In this document: positions 31,989-42,055 of the stretch, piece after piece
Layout of the letters: each line of letters starts with the position of its first letter
Position numbering within the stretch: position 1 is the first letter of the stretch
DNA from: Pisolithus tinctorius
Taxonomy: Eukaryota > Basidiomycota > Agaricomycetes > Boletales > Pisolithaceae
Assembly: GCA_024663395.1 (NCBI GenBank)
Contig: JANFAH010000007.1
Span: 1,736,001 to 1,800,000, forward strand
Length of the DNA: 64,000 nt
Direction: 5' to 3'
Translations under genes and position numbers: made by a program
Notes under the pieces: generated by a model
The model's input: the letters and a program-made list of their open reading frames with translations, nothing else
What the model was told of the DNA's origin: nothing
Databases searched by the model: none

Positions 31989-34900
31989 TCAGACACTCTC
32001 ACCTGACTCGCTCGCTTCGACGTCCTCTTCTCGTAAGATGTCCTCGGCTTCGGGGATCGATTCGTCCTCTATCGATTCTTCTTCGAGCCTGCGCAGCTCT
32101 TCTTCACTTCGGTTCGTGAGTTCTTCTACTGCTATCGAGATTCGTTGCCTAGAATAATAAGGGAGTAAGCGAAAAGCGGCATATCGAAGTCGGGAAATCG
32201 AGCCGTCAAGCTCAGCTAATAGGTATGAACCCCCTTCAGTTCGCCTGACGACAACCATAGGACCTAGGTATCTTGGTTTCGTCTTGCGATCGAGTTCCTT
32301 CTCGATTCTCGTATTGCGAGCTAAGACTAGCGCTCCTGGTTCGAACTCGTAGCTTCGTATCGACCTTTTCACCCTCTGTTCGAACTCCTTTGCCGTCTGG
32401 CACCGTGCCTTGTATACTTGTTGACGAACCCGCCGTAAGTCTTCCTGTCTTCGCTGTAGCTGGCGGCACCTATACAATATCAGTTCTTCGGTCGAATACT
32501 TATCCTTGTCCCAATTCATCAGAAAAGTCGCTTCGGCGAAGTCGAACGGCAATCTCGGCTCGATCCCATGGACCATCTGATACAGCAAAAGTTTCGTCGA
32601 CTTTTGTGTCGTCACCCTTTCGGCCCAGAACACCGTCGGTGCGTACGACGACCATTTGCCCACTTCGCCTTCACAAGTCTTGACGAGAGCCTCTCGAACG
32701 GTGAGATGTCTTCTCTCAACCACTCCATTGGCTTGAGAATTGTATGCTGAAATCTTTATATGCCTGATATCATACTTCTTCGTGAGGTAGGCGAGGGCCT
32801 GTTTGAACGCGGAGCCGTTGTCCGTGACAATCTCTCCTACGGCACCCCACCGACACAAGATCTGTTCGAATATGAATTGTCCTAAGGTTTGTCCTGTCTC
32901 TGCACGCAGCATCTGCCACTCAGGATACGAAGTCAGAGAACACCTAGCTTGTACTATGTACCGGAATCCATTCGACTTTGGCATCACCATCAAATCCATG
33001 TATGCCTTGTAAAACAGAGGCTCTGGCATGGCCACGACAGGTGGGATATGGATCTTATCCATGCGTCAAATTTGACACTCATGGCAGGTATGGAGGAACC
33101 ATCGTACATCTCGATCTAGCGACGGCCACCAAAAGCGGATCAGTAATCTTGACTTAGTGGGGAACACTCCCTTGTGACCCAAATCGTTGTGCACTTGCTT
33201 CATCAACTCCAGGCGTTTCTCGTATGTGGGTACTACTTGATGCTGTCCCCTCGGTTCCTGGTGCCACAGTTCTCCATTCTTCAGGAAGAATCTCGCCGCA
33301 TATTTGATTAATGAGTTCAGATCCAAGTCCGACATTCCAGGCGGTCGCTGTTGATCTTCGAGGAACTTGCGAACTACTTCCAACTGTTCGTCTTGTCGCC
33401 TCCCTTTCTCTGTCCTAGGGATTTTTATATCAGCAGTAGCATCCATCCCTGACGCCTGTGATAAAACCACCTGGGTCTCGGTCGCTTCGCTCGACCTCTC
33501 TGATCTCTGTTCTCCAACGTAGGGGATCCATCCTAGTTTCAGTTCGACTACCTTTCGACTTTGAAAGAAAGCTTCTTCTCGTTCACCTCGCTGAGGGTTG
33601 AGGAGTTCGACTGCGAACGATCCTACCTCGTCGATCCAATCTTCGTAATCGTCCTCCGGTTCCGGATCCTCATCTGCTCGAGGTCTCCTCGATAACCCAT
33701 CTGGGCCTCTATGCTTCTCCGCCGGTACGTGTATCAGTTCGAACTCGAAGAGGAGTATACCAGCAATCCATCGATTGATGGTTGCATTCGGTTGCAGGTC
33801 GGGGTTATTGATCATACCCTTGATGTACTTGGCGTCGACTTCCACAGCTAAATCTTTAACTCCGAATATGTGGTTGCGTACGTCCCGAAGCGCGCGAAAT
33901 AGGCCGAACAACTCTAGCTTCGCCTGGCTATAGCGACTTTCCCTTTCGTTGAACGCGATCGATCCGAACCTTGACGGATAACGCTTCGAATCTTCTCCGA
34001 CCTGTAAAAGCAGGTAGCCTACTGCCATGTGCGAGGTGTCAACGGCCAAAATGACTCGCCGTCCCGACTTGTAATCTATCGGTCTTAACGCTGGCGAGTT
34101 GGCGAGCGCTTCCTTTAAGTTGTCCATCGCTGCTTCGTGTACTTCGTCGAACCTGAAGACTACTCCTTTCTTGGTCAACTCGATCAATGGTTTCGCCCTC
34201 TTTGCATAGTCTCGAATGAAGATGCGGCAGTAGCTGCAGAGGCCTAAGAAGCCTCGCACTTCTGTGACGTTCTTGCAATAGGGCCAATCTCGAATCTTCT
34301 GTACTTTGGATTCGTCGGGTATTCGGCCTTCGTACGAAACCTTGTGCCCCACTACAGTGATAGACGGGACCGCCACTGCAAATTTCTTTGCAGAGACAGT
34401 CGCTCCGACGTGCTCGAGGCGCTGTAAAACTCGATTAGTGCTGATGAGGTGCTCCCATACGAACCTCCTGATCCCCGAATTCCCCTCGATCGTTTCATAC
34501 GTTCCGTCCTCTCTCATGTACCTCGTTCGCGGTCCTTTTACTGGTATGTCGTCAATGAATGGCATGGTTACTTCCGGTGTTTCCTCCCTGAGCGTAAACG
34601 ACACATCCCCGTGGAACACTTGTACAGCGTTCGTGTAGCCCATGGGGAGTTTGGTCAACCTGAACGTGCCGATTGGTGTTTGAAAGGTCATAAGGTCTCG
34701 ATAGTCTTCGTGGATCACTCGGTGGTCGTAACCGACCATAAGGTCGTACATGCCATACACCGAATGTCCTGCGAACTCTTCTGTGATACTATCCACGTGC
34801 GGAGGAACTCCTGAATCCTGTATCGAAACCGTGTTGAGCGGCTGTAAGTCGTGGACCAGCCGCAACGACTTCCCATCCTTCTTCACTACGCAAAACCATC

Positions 34901-35855
34901 TCGATCGATAAGACGAAGTTGACGGTTCGTAAACTCCTGCTGCGATCTTTTCCTTGATTATTTGCACGACGTCCCCATAGATCGCTGGTGGAATGGGTAT
35001 ATTCCGATACACCCATGGTTTGTGCGGGACCGTCGGAATCTTGAGAGGCGGAAACATATCCTCTCTGAACGTCCCCCTTTCGCTCGCGTCCCAAGCGAAA
35101 GCCTTCTCGTGGATTCTCACTAGCCACTTGACTAGTTTGAGTTCTTCGTGCCACAAAAATCCGCCTGGGTCCCATTCGAACTTGTCTGCTCGCTCCTGGG
35201 TAAGTCGTTCCCCGGGGGTGAACTCTGGGGGTTTAACTGGTATCTGGGGGAGGTTAGCCAACGGGTCCCCCACTTCCCTCCTCTCGACTCTAAACTCGGC
35301 CGGCGTCTCTGTCGCTACCGGCCGAACCTTCTTCGCCACGGGTTTGTACTTCATCACTTGCTTTATCCATTCCTCCTCGTCCTGTAGCTCGGTGGTCAGA
35401 CTCTCCACCAAATAAGATTCGAAACGTAAACCCGAGGACTCGAAGTCCTCCTCTGTCATCGCGAATATCATCTTGTAACCTTTCAGTTTCGCCCCTGGGC
35501 GCTCAACCTCTGTTTCTTCACTTCGACCTTCTTCCTCGATGCTTCTATCCATTCCTCCTTCTTCGCGTCCCTTACGAAAGGGTTCATCTCTTCGATACTG
35601 TCCTGCGTCCTTGCGATAAACATCTTGCGATTCTACTTCTATACCTGCGGGAAAAGTCAGTGCGTTATTCATGCTCGATCTAAAAGAAACTCTATGGCCG
35701 GTCGCCTCTATGTGTAATGTCGATTCTTGTTTTCTGTTTTCAGTTATATCTTGAAACTGCGAGTCGAAGTCCGAGATGTATGTACTTGCTTCGTTCTTAT
35801 ATACCACTATAGGCTGAGCGAGATATCCCAGCCTTACAGGGGTGGCCGATCCCAT
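31989..35855 (-). pseudogene. pol: Gypsy pol: reverse transcriptase, RNase H, integrase, with one in-frame TGA
   Basis: The frame opens at ATG 35855. Reverse transcriptase lies at residues ~270-480, with LVHDLQPLN, FRLTKLPMGYTNAVQVF and the catalytic box PFIDD in place of the usual YVDD. RNase H is at ~600-740 (LAVDTSH, KLELFGL, VEVDAKYI and the final PDGLSRR). The integrase zinc finger follows (HNDLGHKG and CHEC). A TGA at 33063-33065 then interrupts the frame; it continues in the same frame with the integrase core: D in YMDLMVM, D in IVTDNGSAF, E in QANGVVERRHL. A GPY/F-like C-terminus (KPRYLGPMVVVRRTEGG) and an acidic Glu/Ser tail end at 31989. I see no chromodomain. CGA to TGA is the simplest origin of the stop. 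Confidence 0.9.
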
Positions 35856-35896
35856 CGAAACGTCTCCTCGCTGGCTATTCGAGTCCTGGACGAAGT

Positions 35897-38761
35897 CTAA
35901 AAACCCTCGTCCCTAGATCGACATTGTACCTTCTGGGGTTTGCGCCCTATCCTCCGAATATACTCCCTCTGCAAGACCGCGTCCCTAAACTGAGGGAACT
36001 GGGCGAGGGACCTTCTCGGCTGTGGTGAGACTTGGATCCTCTTTTCTGTTTCCGGATCCGTAAACTCGAGCGTCTGTTGTCCGTTCCTAAAGTCTTGTGT
36101 CCTAGCCCGAATCGCACACAGGAACGGCCTGCCCAAAAGGATATCGAAGGGAGCCGACTTGACAACCTGAATTGGCACTCGCACTTCCGCTGGACCGATC
36201 CTGAGCGAAGCATCTCGCACCAGGCCCAGCGTTTCGTCCTTCGATTGGTTCGCGGCTTCCATAATGATTCGACTATCCCTCTCTATGGGGAGACGCAGAA
36301 CTTCAGCGATTTCCTGTCGCAAAGCCACTATCTGCGAACCGCTGTCGAGAATCCCTTCGAGCATGACCTTCCCAGCCAGCTTGACCTCTACCATCGTAAG
36401 TGGCATCGAATCCGTCTGCGCGTACCTCTCATCTCCTATACCACACTCGAACGCCCTCACGTCAATCGACTGCGGCAACCCTTCCCACCTATCCAACGCG
36501 CCCGAGAAGGTTGCACCGAGCGCTACTCGCTTCGTCATTGCTCTGTCCTTGAACTCTCTCCGAACGTCTGGACTTATAGCGAGTAGATCCCTTCCCGGAA
36601 TCGTAACTGACTGGTCCAAATACTGGTTCAAAACCCTCATCGCTGCTGTAGGGTCTTCGAACAGACTCGTATACCTATAACCTTTCCTTCCCGCATCTTG
36701 GTCTTCCGTGACACGCGGCTGGGTCTTTGGCACAGATGTGGGTCCTTGCGACCCGCCGGCACTCCTGTCTGGTTGCTTTCCTTTGTCCTTCGAGCTTGCT
36801 TCGGGAGCATCCGTCGAGCCAGACCGACTAGGCCCTGGCTGTTCTGCTGTCGAGGTCTCTGTTCGTTTCTCTTTCCCAGGTACCGCCACTCCATCGAACT
36901 TCGGGGTCTTTCGCTGCTGCTTATTCTCTTCCCTTCGAGCTGCTGCGAACGCCTGTTCCGTTTCTGCTCGTCGCGCTTCGTACTCAGTCTCCGAAATGAC
37001 CTCCTCGGCCGTATCCTCTCCGTCTGAAACATACTCTTCGATCCTAGCTCTCTCGACATATTGGAAGGCGTTGTGTGCTGCTACGAACATATTCGCGTTC
37101 GTCGGAGGATCCTCTTCATGCTCGATGCGAACGATGGGTGCTTGCTGCTCCTCTCTCCTCCTCCTGTCCCTTGCCATCCATTCGTCTATCAACTGGTACA
37201 TCGGCTCGTCCGTTCGAGGAACGCGCGTGCCGTCGTTGAACTTTACCCTATCATCTTCGACGACACACCTGCCGGCTGCGCGATATCTTTCCAACATGCG
37301 ACAAGTCCTCGTGCGGTGTCCTTGAAGGAAACAGAAAAAGCAAATTATTTCTCGAGGTGGTTCACGTGCTCCTTCGACAATGTTTCTGGCCGGTACAGGC
37401 GCTGCCCTTCTCTGGGCCTGTGCCTCCGCCCGAACCTGAGGCTGCCTCTGGACCAACTCGCGCGCTATCCTCCCGGCTTCCTCTCCGGGCGATAACTGAA
37501 TGACTCCCCTCCTCGCAGCACGGCTTCTCGTCGTATGGTACCCGTGCCTCAGCAACTCTTTTATTTCTCGTAGGACCTTGTTCATAGGCCAGGGGTCGTC
37601 CGAATCGTGTAAGCCGTTTCTAAACTTCAGGTTTTCGAGCGTATCTTTCTGAAGTTCCGGATCCAAGCCCTCCCAGAAGTAACCGTCGTAGTCCTCCTGA
37701 GTGAGCTTGTGGCGTCTGTTAAGATAGCCCGCTATGGTCTCATACTGTCGAAGATACTCTCCGAGGTCCTCTTCCGTTGCTATAACCTTCCTGGACTGCG
37801 CTTGAACGAGATCGACCAGGTCCGCTTTGACGTATCTCTTCTCTCGTTCTCCTGCGCCTGGGTACACATTCGCCAGCACTTCCACGAACTCGTCCCATCT
37901 ACCTGTCGTCTCTTCTAAAAGTTGCGTCCACAAGTTCGCCGTATCGTTGTCCAGGTACCATATGGCCCACTTCGGCCACTCATACTCGTCTGTACACCCT
38001 GCCTTCTTACACAGGTGATGAATTTCTTCCAGGTAACGAACCAGATCAGCTGTTTTCCCTGAAAACTTGGGCGCTTTGTCCGAAGACCTAGAGGGCATTT
38101 TCTCGAGCGGCTTGGGTTTGTCAGATGCCAGGGCGCCTTGTCCGAGAAGCCTAAGGATACGTTGCCCTTCAGACAGTTCTTCTGGCTGGGCCGTTCTCCT
38201 CCTCGGCTCCCGTGCTTCCGTAGACGGAGATCTATATCTCGAGCGACGTTCCTTCTCGCGTCTTTTCTCCTTGCGCCTGTGATACCTTCTTCTTTCTTCT
38301 TCCTCGCTCGAGTCGCTCGATGAACTGTCTGTGGAGTAGGACCTCCTATGGCGTCTACTCCTCGACTTGTCCGACCTTCTATGTCCGTGGCGACGGGACT
38401 TCGACCTGTGCCTCGTTCTATAACTCGACCTGGAAGTCGATCTGTACTTGTATTCGTGCCTCGACCTCGACCTCGAGGACGACCTCTCCCTACGTCCCGA
38501 CCTATGTCTCGACCTTGCCCTCATCCTCGACCTCGAGGGCGACCTTCCTCTGCTTCTCGACCTTTCTCTGGTCCGTCCTCGGTGGACCGCAGCTTTTGGT
38601 TCGTTGACGTAGATTCTGTCAGGCGGCTGCTCTGTCACCCTATCCTTTCCTTTGTCCCAGTAGGTCGTAAACAGCGGTAATTCTTCTTCCTTTTCTTTCT
38701 TAGGCATCGCGAACCTCGACGAGCTCGTCGGTCGCCCGTCGTCCCAGATCGCTTCGTACAT
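35897..38761 (-). CDS. gag: Gypsy Gag with RS-rich N-terminus, zinc knuckle and fused retropepsin (954 aa)
   Basis: From ATG 38761 the frame is open for 954 codons. Residues ~60-195 are dominated by Arg/Ser dipeptides (RERSRSRGRSPSRSRMRARS) with an acidic Ser patch, resembling the RS domain of splicing factors. A Gag capsid-like helical region follows at ~230-440 (VLANVYPGAGEREKRYVKAD, HKLTQEDYDGYFWEGL). A CCHC knuckle stands at ~472-486 (CFFCFLQGHRTRTC, CX2CX4HX4C). The C-terminal part holds an aspartic protease: ILDSGSQIVAL at ~803 and PFDILLGRPFLC. The next ORF, pol, starts 41 nt after this stop in another frame. Confidence 0.9.
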   Translation of the reverse strand: MYEAIWDDGRPTSSSRFAMPKKEKEEELPLFTTYWDKGKDRVTEQPPDRIYVNEPKAAVHRGRTRERSRSRGRSPSRSRMRARSRHRSGRRERSSSRSRSRHEYKYRSTSRSSYRTRHRSKSRRHGHRRSDKSRSRRHRRSYSTDSSSSDSSEEEERRRYHRRKEKRREKERRSRYRSPSTEAREPRRRTAQPEELSEGQRILRLLGQGALASDKPKPLEKMPSRSSDKAPKFSGKTADLVRYLEEIHHLCKKAGCTDEYEWPKWAIWYLDNDTANLWTQLLEETTGRWDEFVEVLANVYPGAGEREKRYVKADLVDLVQAQSRKVIATEEDLGEYLRQYETIAGYLNRRHKLTQEDYDGYFWEGLDPELQKDTLENLKFRNGLHDSDDPWPMNKVLREIKELLRHGYHTTRSRAARRGVIQLSPGEEAGRIARELVQRQPQVRAEAQAQRRAAPVPARNIVEGAREPPREIICFFCFLQGHRTRTCRMLERYRAAGRCVVEDDRVKFNDGTRVPRTDEPMYQLIDEWMARDRRRREEQQAPIVRIEHEEDPPTNANMFVAAHNAFQYVERARIEEYVSDGEDTAEEVISETEYEARRAETEQAFAAARREENKQQRKTPKFDGVAVPGKEKRTETSTAEQPGPSRSGSTDAPEASSKDKGKQPDRSAGGSQGPTSVPKTQPRVTEDQDAGRKGYRYTSLFEDPTAAMRVLNQYLDQSVTIPGRDLLAISPDVRREFKDRAMTKRVALGATFSGALDRWEGLPQSIDVRAFECGIGDERYAQTDSMPLTMVEVKLAGKVMLEGILDSGSQIVALRQEIAEVLRLPIERDSRIIMEAANQSKDETLGLVRDASLRIGPAEVRVPIQVVKSAPFDILLGRPFLCAIRARTQDFRNGQQTLEFTDPETEKRIQVSPQPRRSLAQFPQFRDAVLQREYIRRIGRKPQKVQCRSRDEGF

Positions 38762-39148
38762 GTCCTCTAAGCTGGTAGTATCAACTTTTGCGCCTGTAAA
38801 CGTAGGAATGGAAAATGGAACGTCTTCGGACTCCTCTATGAATGCTGTGAGGGGTAACTCCGTGAGCGGTGAAGGTGGTTCTTGTAGGAGCTTCGCTGCT
38901 TCTTCTGTCGAACCGAACGATGTTTCTGAGTTTGATCCGATGACCGGCGCTGGTGTTCGGTATTCCGTGAAGGTGGGTTCTCGTATCTGTTTCGGCTCTT
39001 CCAGTTCCGGTGATTCTGGAAGAGGAACTTCAGTGGGGAGCTTCTCAAGAGATGACTTAGCTAAACGGGGAGGCGTTGCTTTCTTCCTTGCTCTGAGCGC
39101 CTCTTTCGCTTTCTTATGTCTCTCCTTGTGGGCAACCCTAGCTGCCGT
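38762..39148 (-). other. 129-codon open extension upstream of the Gag ATG
   Basis: The Gag frame stays open from codon 39148 down to the ATG at 38761 without another ATG. It reads as ordinary protein (AHKERHKKAKEALRARKKA, PLPESPELEEPKQ, FIEESEDVPFSIPTF). It may be coding through a spliced leader or a non-AUG start, or may mark a lost start codon. A stop lies at 39149-39151. Confidence 0.45.
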
Positions 39149-39189
39149 TCACCTGAGGTTGTACTTTACTTCCTGTTTGTCAGTTGAAG

Positions 39190-39208
39190 CCCCTCGCAGT
39201 GGGCTCCA
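39190..39208 (-). promoter_or_regulatory. Candidate primer-binding site of the Gypsy element
   Basis: Two bases after the 5' LTR, on the minus strand, stands TGGAGCCCACTGCGAGGGG. TGG is complementary to the CCA end of a tRNA. The site at 62400 after another LTR has the related TGGAGTTCAGCAGAG. I could not assign the tRNA. Confidence 0.5.
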
Positions 39209-39210
39209 AG

Positions 39211-39681
39211 TGTAAGATAGTGTTTTCTGTTGGCCGAGAACTCCGACTCTGGAAGAGGTAGGTTCCGCTCGAGTCGGGTCGACCCTGAAGGGGCTTCGGT
39301 CTGGATGCAGGGTAAGTACTTTAGACGAACGCAAAGGGAACTCGCCCGAGAATATAATTCTTGACTCTAAAGAAGAACCTTGGCAGAAAAGAGCTGAAGT
39401 AGTGAAATTTTTGCTCCTCCAAGCAAGACACAGAGTAGGCCGGGATGACTAGTACAGTGTAGTCCTCTCTGGTGTACCGTAGTTGTTAAGTGACGTGGCA
39501 CGCGCCGTGACCACCTGCGCGCTTAGTCAGCTCTCTATGTTTCGACACCAAGTCCTTTCTCAGCCACAACCCCTAAGCCCGAATCCTCCTCGACTCTCTC
39601 TTACATCCTTCACCCTCAAACCTTCCCTTCGACCCAACAGAAGCGCGACTTCTCGTAGGGGAAAGGCTCGCGTTCCCTACA
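39211..39681 (-). repeat. 5' LTR of the Gypsy element
   Basis: It is the same length (471 bp) as the copy at 28307 and differs from it at about four positions by eye. In the element's direction it starts TGTAGGG and ends CTTACA. Confidence 0.9.
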
Positions 39682-41262
39682 CCGGATACCGTTGAACGCT
39701 GGGTTCGAGACCTGGTCCTGGATATAGGCTTCTTGGTCGTAGTTGTTGGCACCTGGACGTAGCACATTAGGGGGCGAGGAGTCAGAATGTCATAGATAAG
39801 CTGAAGGGCATGGTGGATGAGAGGGAGATGTTATCGGTTGACGCGTTGAGACGCGCGCTGAACAGAGAGGCTGCGCAGGATCGTTTTTCGGGGGTGCACC
39901 CGCTACTTCGCTGCCGTTGGCGATGGTGCTCGATGCGTCAGTGGTATCAGTGGATGTACTGGGATCGAGGGACCGCCATTTTTGGCAGGAGCAGCACCGA
40001 GAGAGATGCCTTCAAGCATGGTTGCAAGATCTGAGTCATCGCTGGAGATGCGGTTATCGGTAGGATGAGGGTGGGGTTGAGAATGGGCATGGGATTGTTT
40101 GTGTGATTGTGATTGTGGGTTGGAAGTTGAGGAGGCGTGTGGGATTGTCGAGCCCTGTGAGTGCGGTGATGGACGAGATGGTCGGGCCTGGGAGTAAGAA
40201 TGTGAGTGGGAGTGGGAGGACGAGGCCGAGGAGGACACGGACGAGAGCGATGTGAGCCAATGGTTTCAATGAGTAGGGTGAAACGGACAACAGCCGCTGG
40301 TCAACTGTTTCAACAAGCAGTGAAACCATGAAGACCTACTACATGATACGGGCGACAGATGTCTGCCAAACGGTCTCATGAGCAGGGCGAGCGGGTCGGG
40401 GTGGGTGAGTACCTGCTCAGTGAAACATGGCAACAGACGTTGGCCAATTGTTTCAACAAGTAAAGAAACCCACGAAAAGCTACTACATGATATGGGTGAC
40501 AGATGTCAGCCAACAGTTTCACGAGCAGGTCGAGGAGGTTTGGGTGCATAAGCACCAGCTCACAGAAACATGCAACAGATGTTGGCCAACTGTTTCAACG
40601 AGCTGAGAAATCGTGAACACTTACTCCGTGATATGGGCGACAGATGTCGGCCAACGGTATCACAAGTAAGGCTCAGTGAAACGGGCAACAGATGTTGGCC
40701 AGCGGTTTCAACGATCCTGCAGAGTTAGTATTAGAAGCTGCTGAGATTTGAACACGCATGACGTACTGTGGTCGGTTAGCTTGTATGGACTTATTTTCTC
40801 ATCAACATCGATATCAATATTTTCTTGTTGCGCTGCAAAAAAAAACGTTTGTGACGGATATGGCAAGAACGCTCAGATTTTAAGCGGATTCGAGGGAGAT
40901 CCTGCTGAGGTTCGTGTCCGCCTCAGATTTGATTCGGATGGTCTCAAACTTACCAGATTCTTCCGTGGTCCGACGCAGGTTCGACATGGATCCGTCTCGT
41001 GTAGAATTCAGAGGTCGAGGAAATCGAACACCCTATGCGGCGTGTACTCTGGAGCCTGAGATCGTCAACTCGCGGTACGAAACAAGTTTCATTTCCTTCG
41101 GGAATGCTCATATCAGATTTGCTCTATTACAGATATTTATAGGCGGACGGGCTCATCTAATTGAGTTTCCATCCGTTCTGCTACCCCCAGGAACGACCAC
41201 CGGGACCATCGTCAACATCGCCGTACACCAGAACCTCTCCAAAGAACGCAAACGCGATCAAC
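39682..41262. repeat. Duplicated locus copy B, right of the Gypsy insertion
   Basis: Starting with the target repeat ccgg at 39682, this matches 13225-14806 of copy A with an offset of ~26457 and few differences. After 41262 copy B extends further into CHS5-like sequence than copy A does. Confidence 0.9.
39903..40238 (-). pseudogene. Ser/His/Pro-rich protein, N-terminal part (copy B)
   Basis: Nearly the same residues as the copy at 13446-13781 (MSSSASSSHSHSHSYSQA, then LATMLEGISLGAAPAKNGG). The gene continues downstream into NYDQEAYIQD-like sequence, and there the Gypsy element interrupts it. Its further exons lie beyond the element at 28.25 kb and below (IDGLHRHHSHSSTSQHGG). The insertion therefore inactivates it unless the 11-kb element is removed as an intron. 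Family unknown. Confidence 0.5.
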
Positions 41263-41351
41263 ATTTTTGGCATCTACAACACGTCATTTTGGAGACATTC
41301 GGATGTGTTGTACTCGAACCGTGTCTCGTGCATTCGTCGTGCCGCACGTAA
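40986..41351 (+). pseudogene. CHS5-like exomer subunit fragment (copy B)
   Basis: ATG 40986 begins the same chimeric first exon as copy A (MDPSRVEFRGRGNRTPYAAC). After an intron the frame reads AHLIEFPSVLLPPGTTTG, IVNIAVHQNLSKERKRDQ and FWHLQHVILETFG, matching the N-terminal domain of CHS5, which in fungi helps export chitin synthase Chs3 from the trans-Golgi. After that the sequence leaves the family and reaches a stop at 41351, so about one tenth of a normal CHS5 is present. One base less than copy A in the HLIEF exon (GRAH against WAH) shows that the copies have already diverged. Confidence 0.65.
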
Positions 41352-42055
41352 AACTACATACATATCTCCTTGAGGTTTTCACAGGTTTTCACAGGTTTTC
41401 ACTCGGATTTCCCCCGCATCGGTTTCAATCGGCCAGGACTTACCTAATACCAGACAACGAAAGCGAAAACGCCATCGTCGATCGAAAACGTGCCGTTGAC
41501 GAGTGCGGTTAGACCCAATAATCTACGACAAAGGCATATCCACACCGTCGCGAAAATGGAAAGTGTCTTCCAATACTACCGTAGGCGACGTTTACCTTGG
41601 CATGGATTTTCTGCACATGAGCAAGATACTGACCTTGAAACTTGACCAGTTGTTGCAATGCTCTCGCCTTTCGAACCCCTCCATATGGTGTACTTATTCT
41701 TATCGAAGGAGTCTAGCAGGAACTAGCCCAACAAATGTTGCCGAACAGCTCTAGATACGTTTCTTTGTTAACCCCTCTTCTTTGTGTCCTCCATGACTTA
41801 TAAGATCCTTCACTCTTGGGGCTGCGCCACTAGGATTTCGAGCTGATACAACCCATGTCCCAAGTCGATTTACGACATATCCACACTCGCATGTGGCGTG
41901 GAACGCCGCAGGCTGTTCCTACAGGCGGCCCTACATACAAGCCCTTTCATCCCTATGCAAAGATCATGCCAGACGCCCTGTCCCGAGGTACTGTTTTTGG
42001 TTGTTGCACCCACATTTCGTCGTTGACGATATAAACAGCCGAAACATGCCGGAAG
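41352..42055. other. Intergenic
   Basis: The 10-mer aggttttcac is repeated three times in tandem near 41374-41402. A plus-strand peptide near 41900-41990 contains KPFHPYAKIMPDALSR, faintly like a retroelement RNase H end. No gene is assigned. Confidence 0.35.

Larger units (their letters stand above)
28307..39681 (-). mobile_element. Nearly intact Ty3/Gypsy LTR retrotransposon, ~11.4 kb
   Basis: Two 471-bp LTRs (28307-28777 and 39211-39681) differ by about four bases by eye. Reading the minus strand, the order is 5' LTR, primer-binding site, gag-protease, pol (reverse transcriptase, RNase H, integrase), a ~3.2 kb 3' region and the 3' LTR. The flanks carry ccgg on both sides (accgg if the terminal A is counted outside the LTR). 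The empty site is seen in copy A at 13225-13229, which reads ctggatacc without an element. Integrase downstream of RNase H makes it Ty3/Gypsy. The 3' region additionally hosts a gene on the opposite strand. Confidence 0.95.

Noticed and set aside
34540..34575. FIDD instead of YVDD in the reverse transcriptase as evidence of inactivity
   Set aside because: Both catalytic Asp residues are present and phenylalanine-type variants occur in fungal Gypsy elements, so it is not a lesion.
38067..38680. Plus-strand open frames rich in Arg/Thr/Ser opposite the RS region of gag
   Set aside because: They are the antisense of the repetitive RS codons and have no domain; gag on the minus strand explains the open frames.
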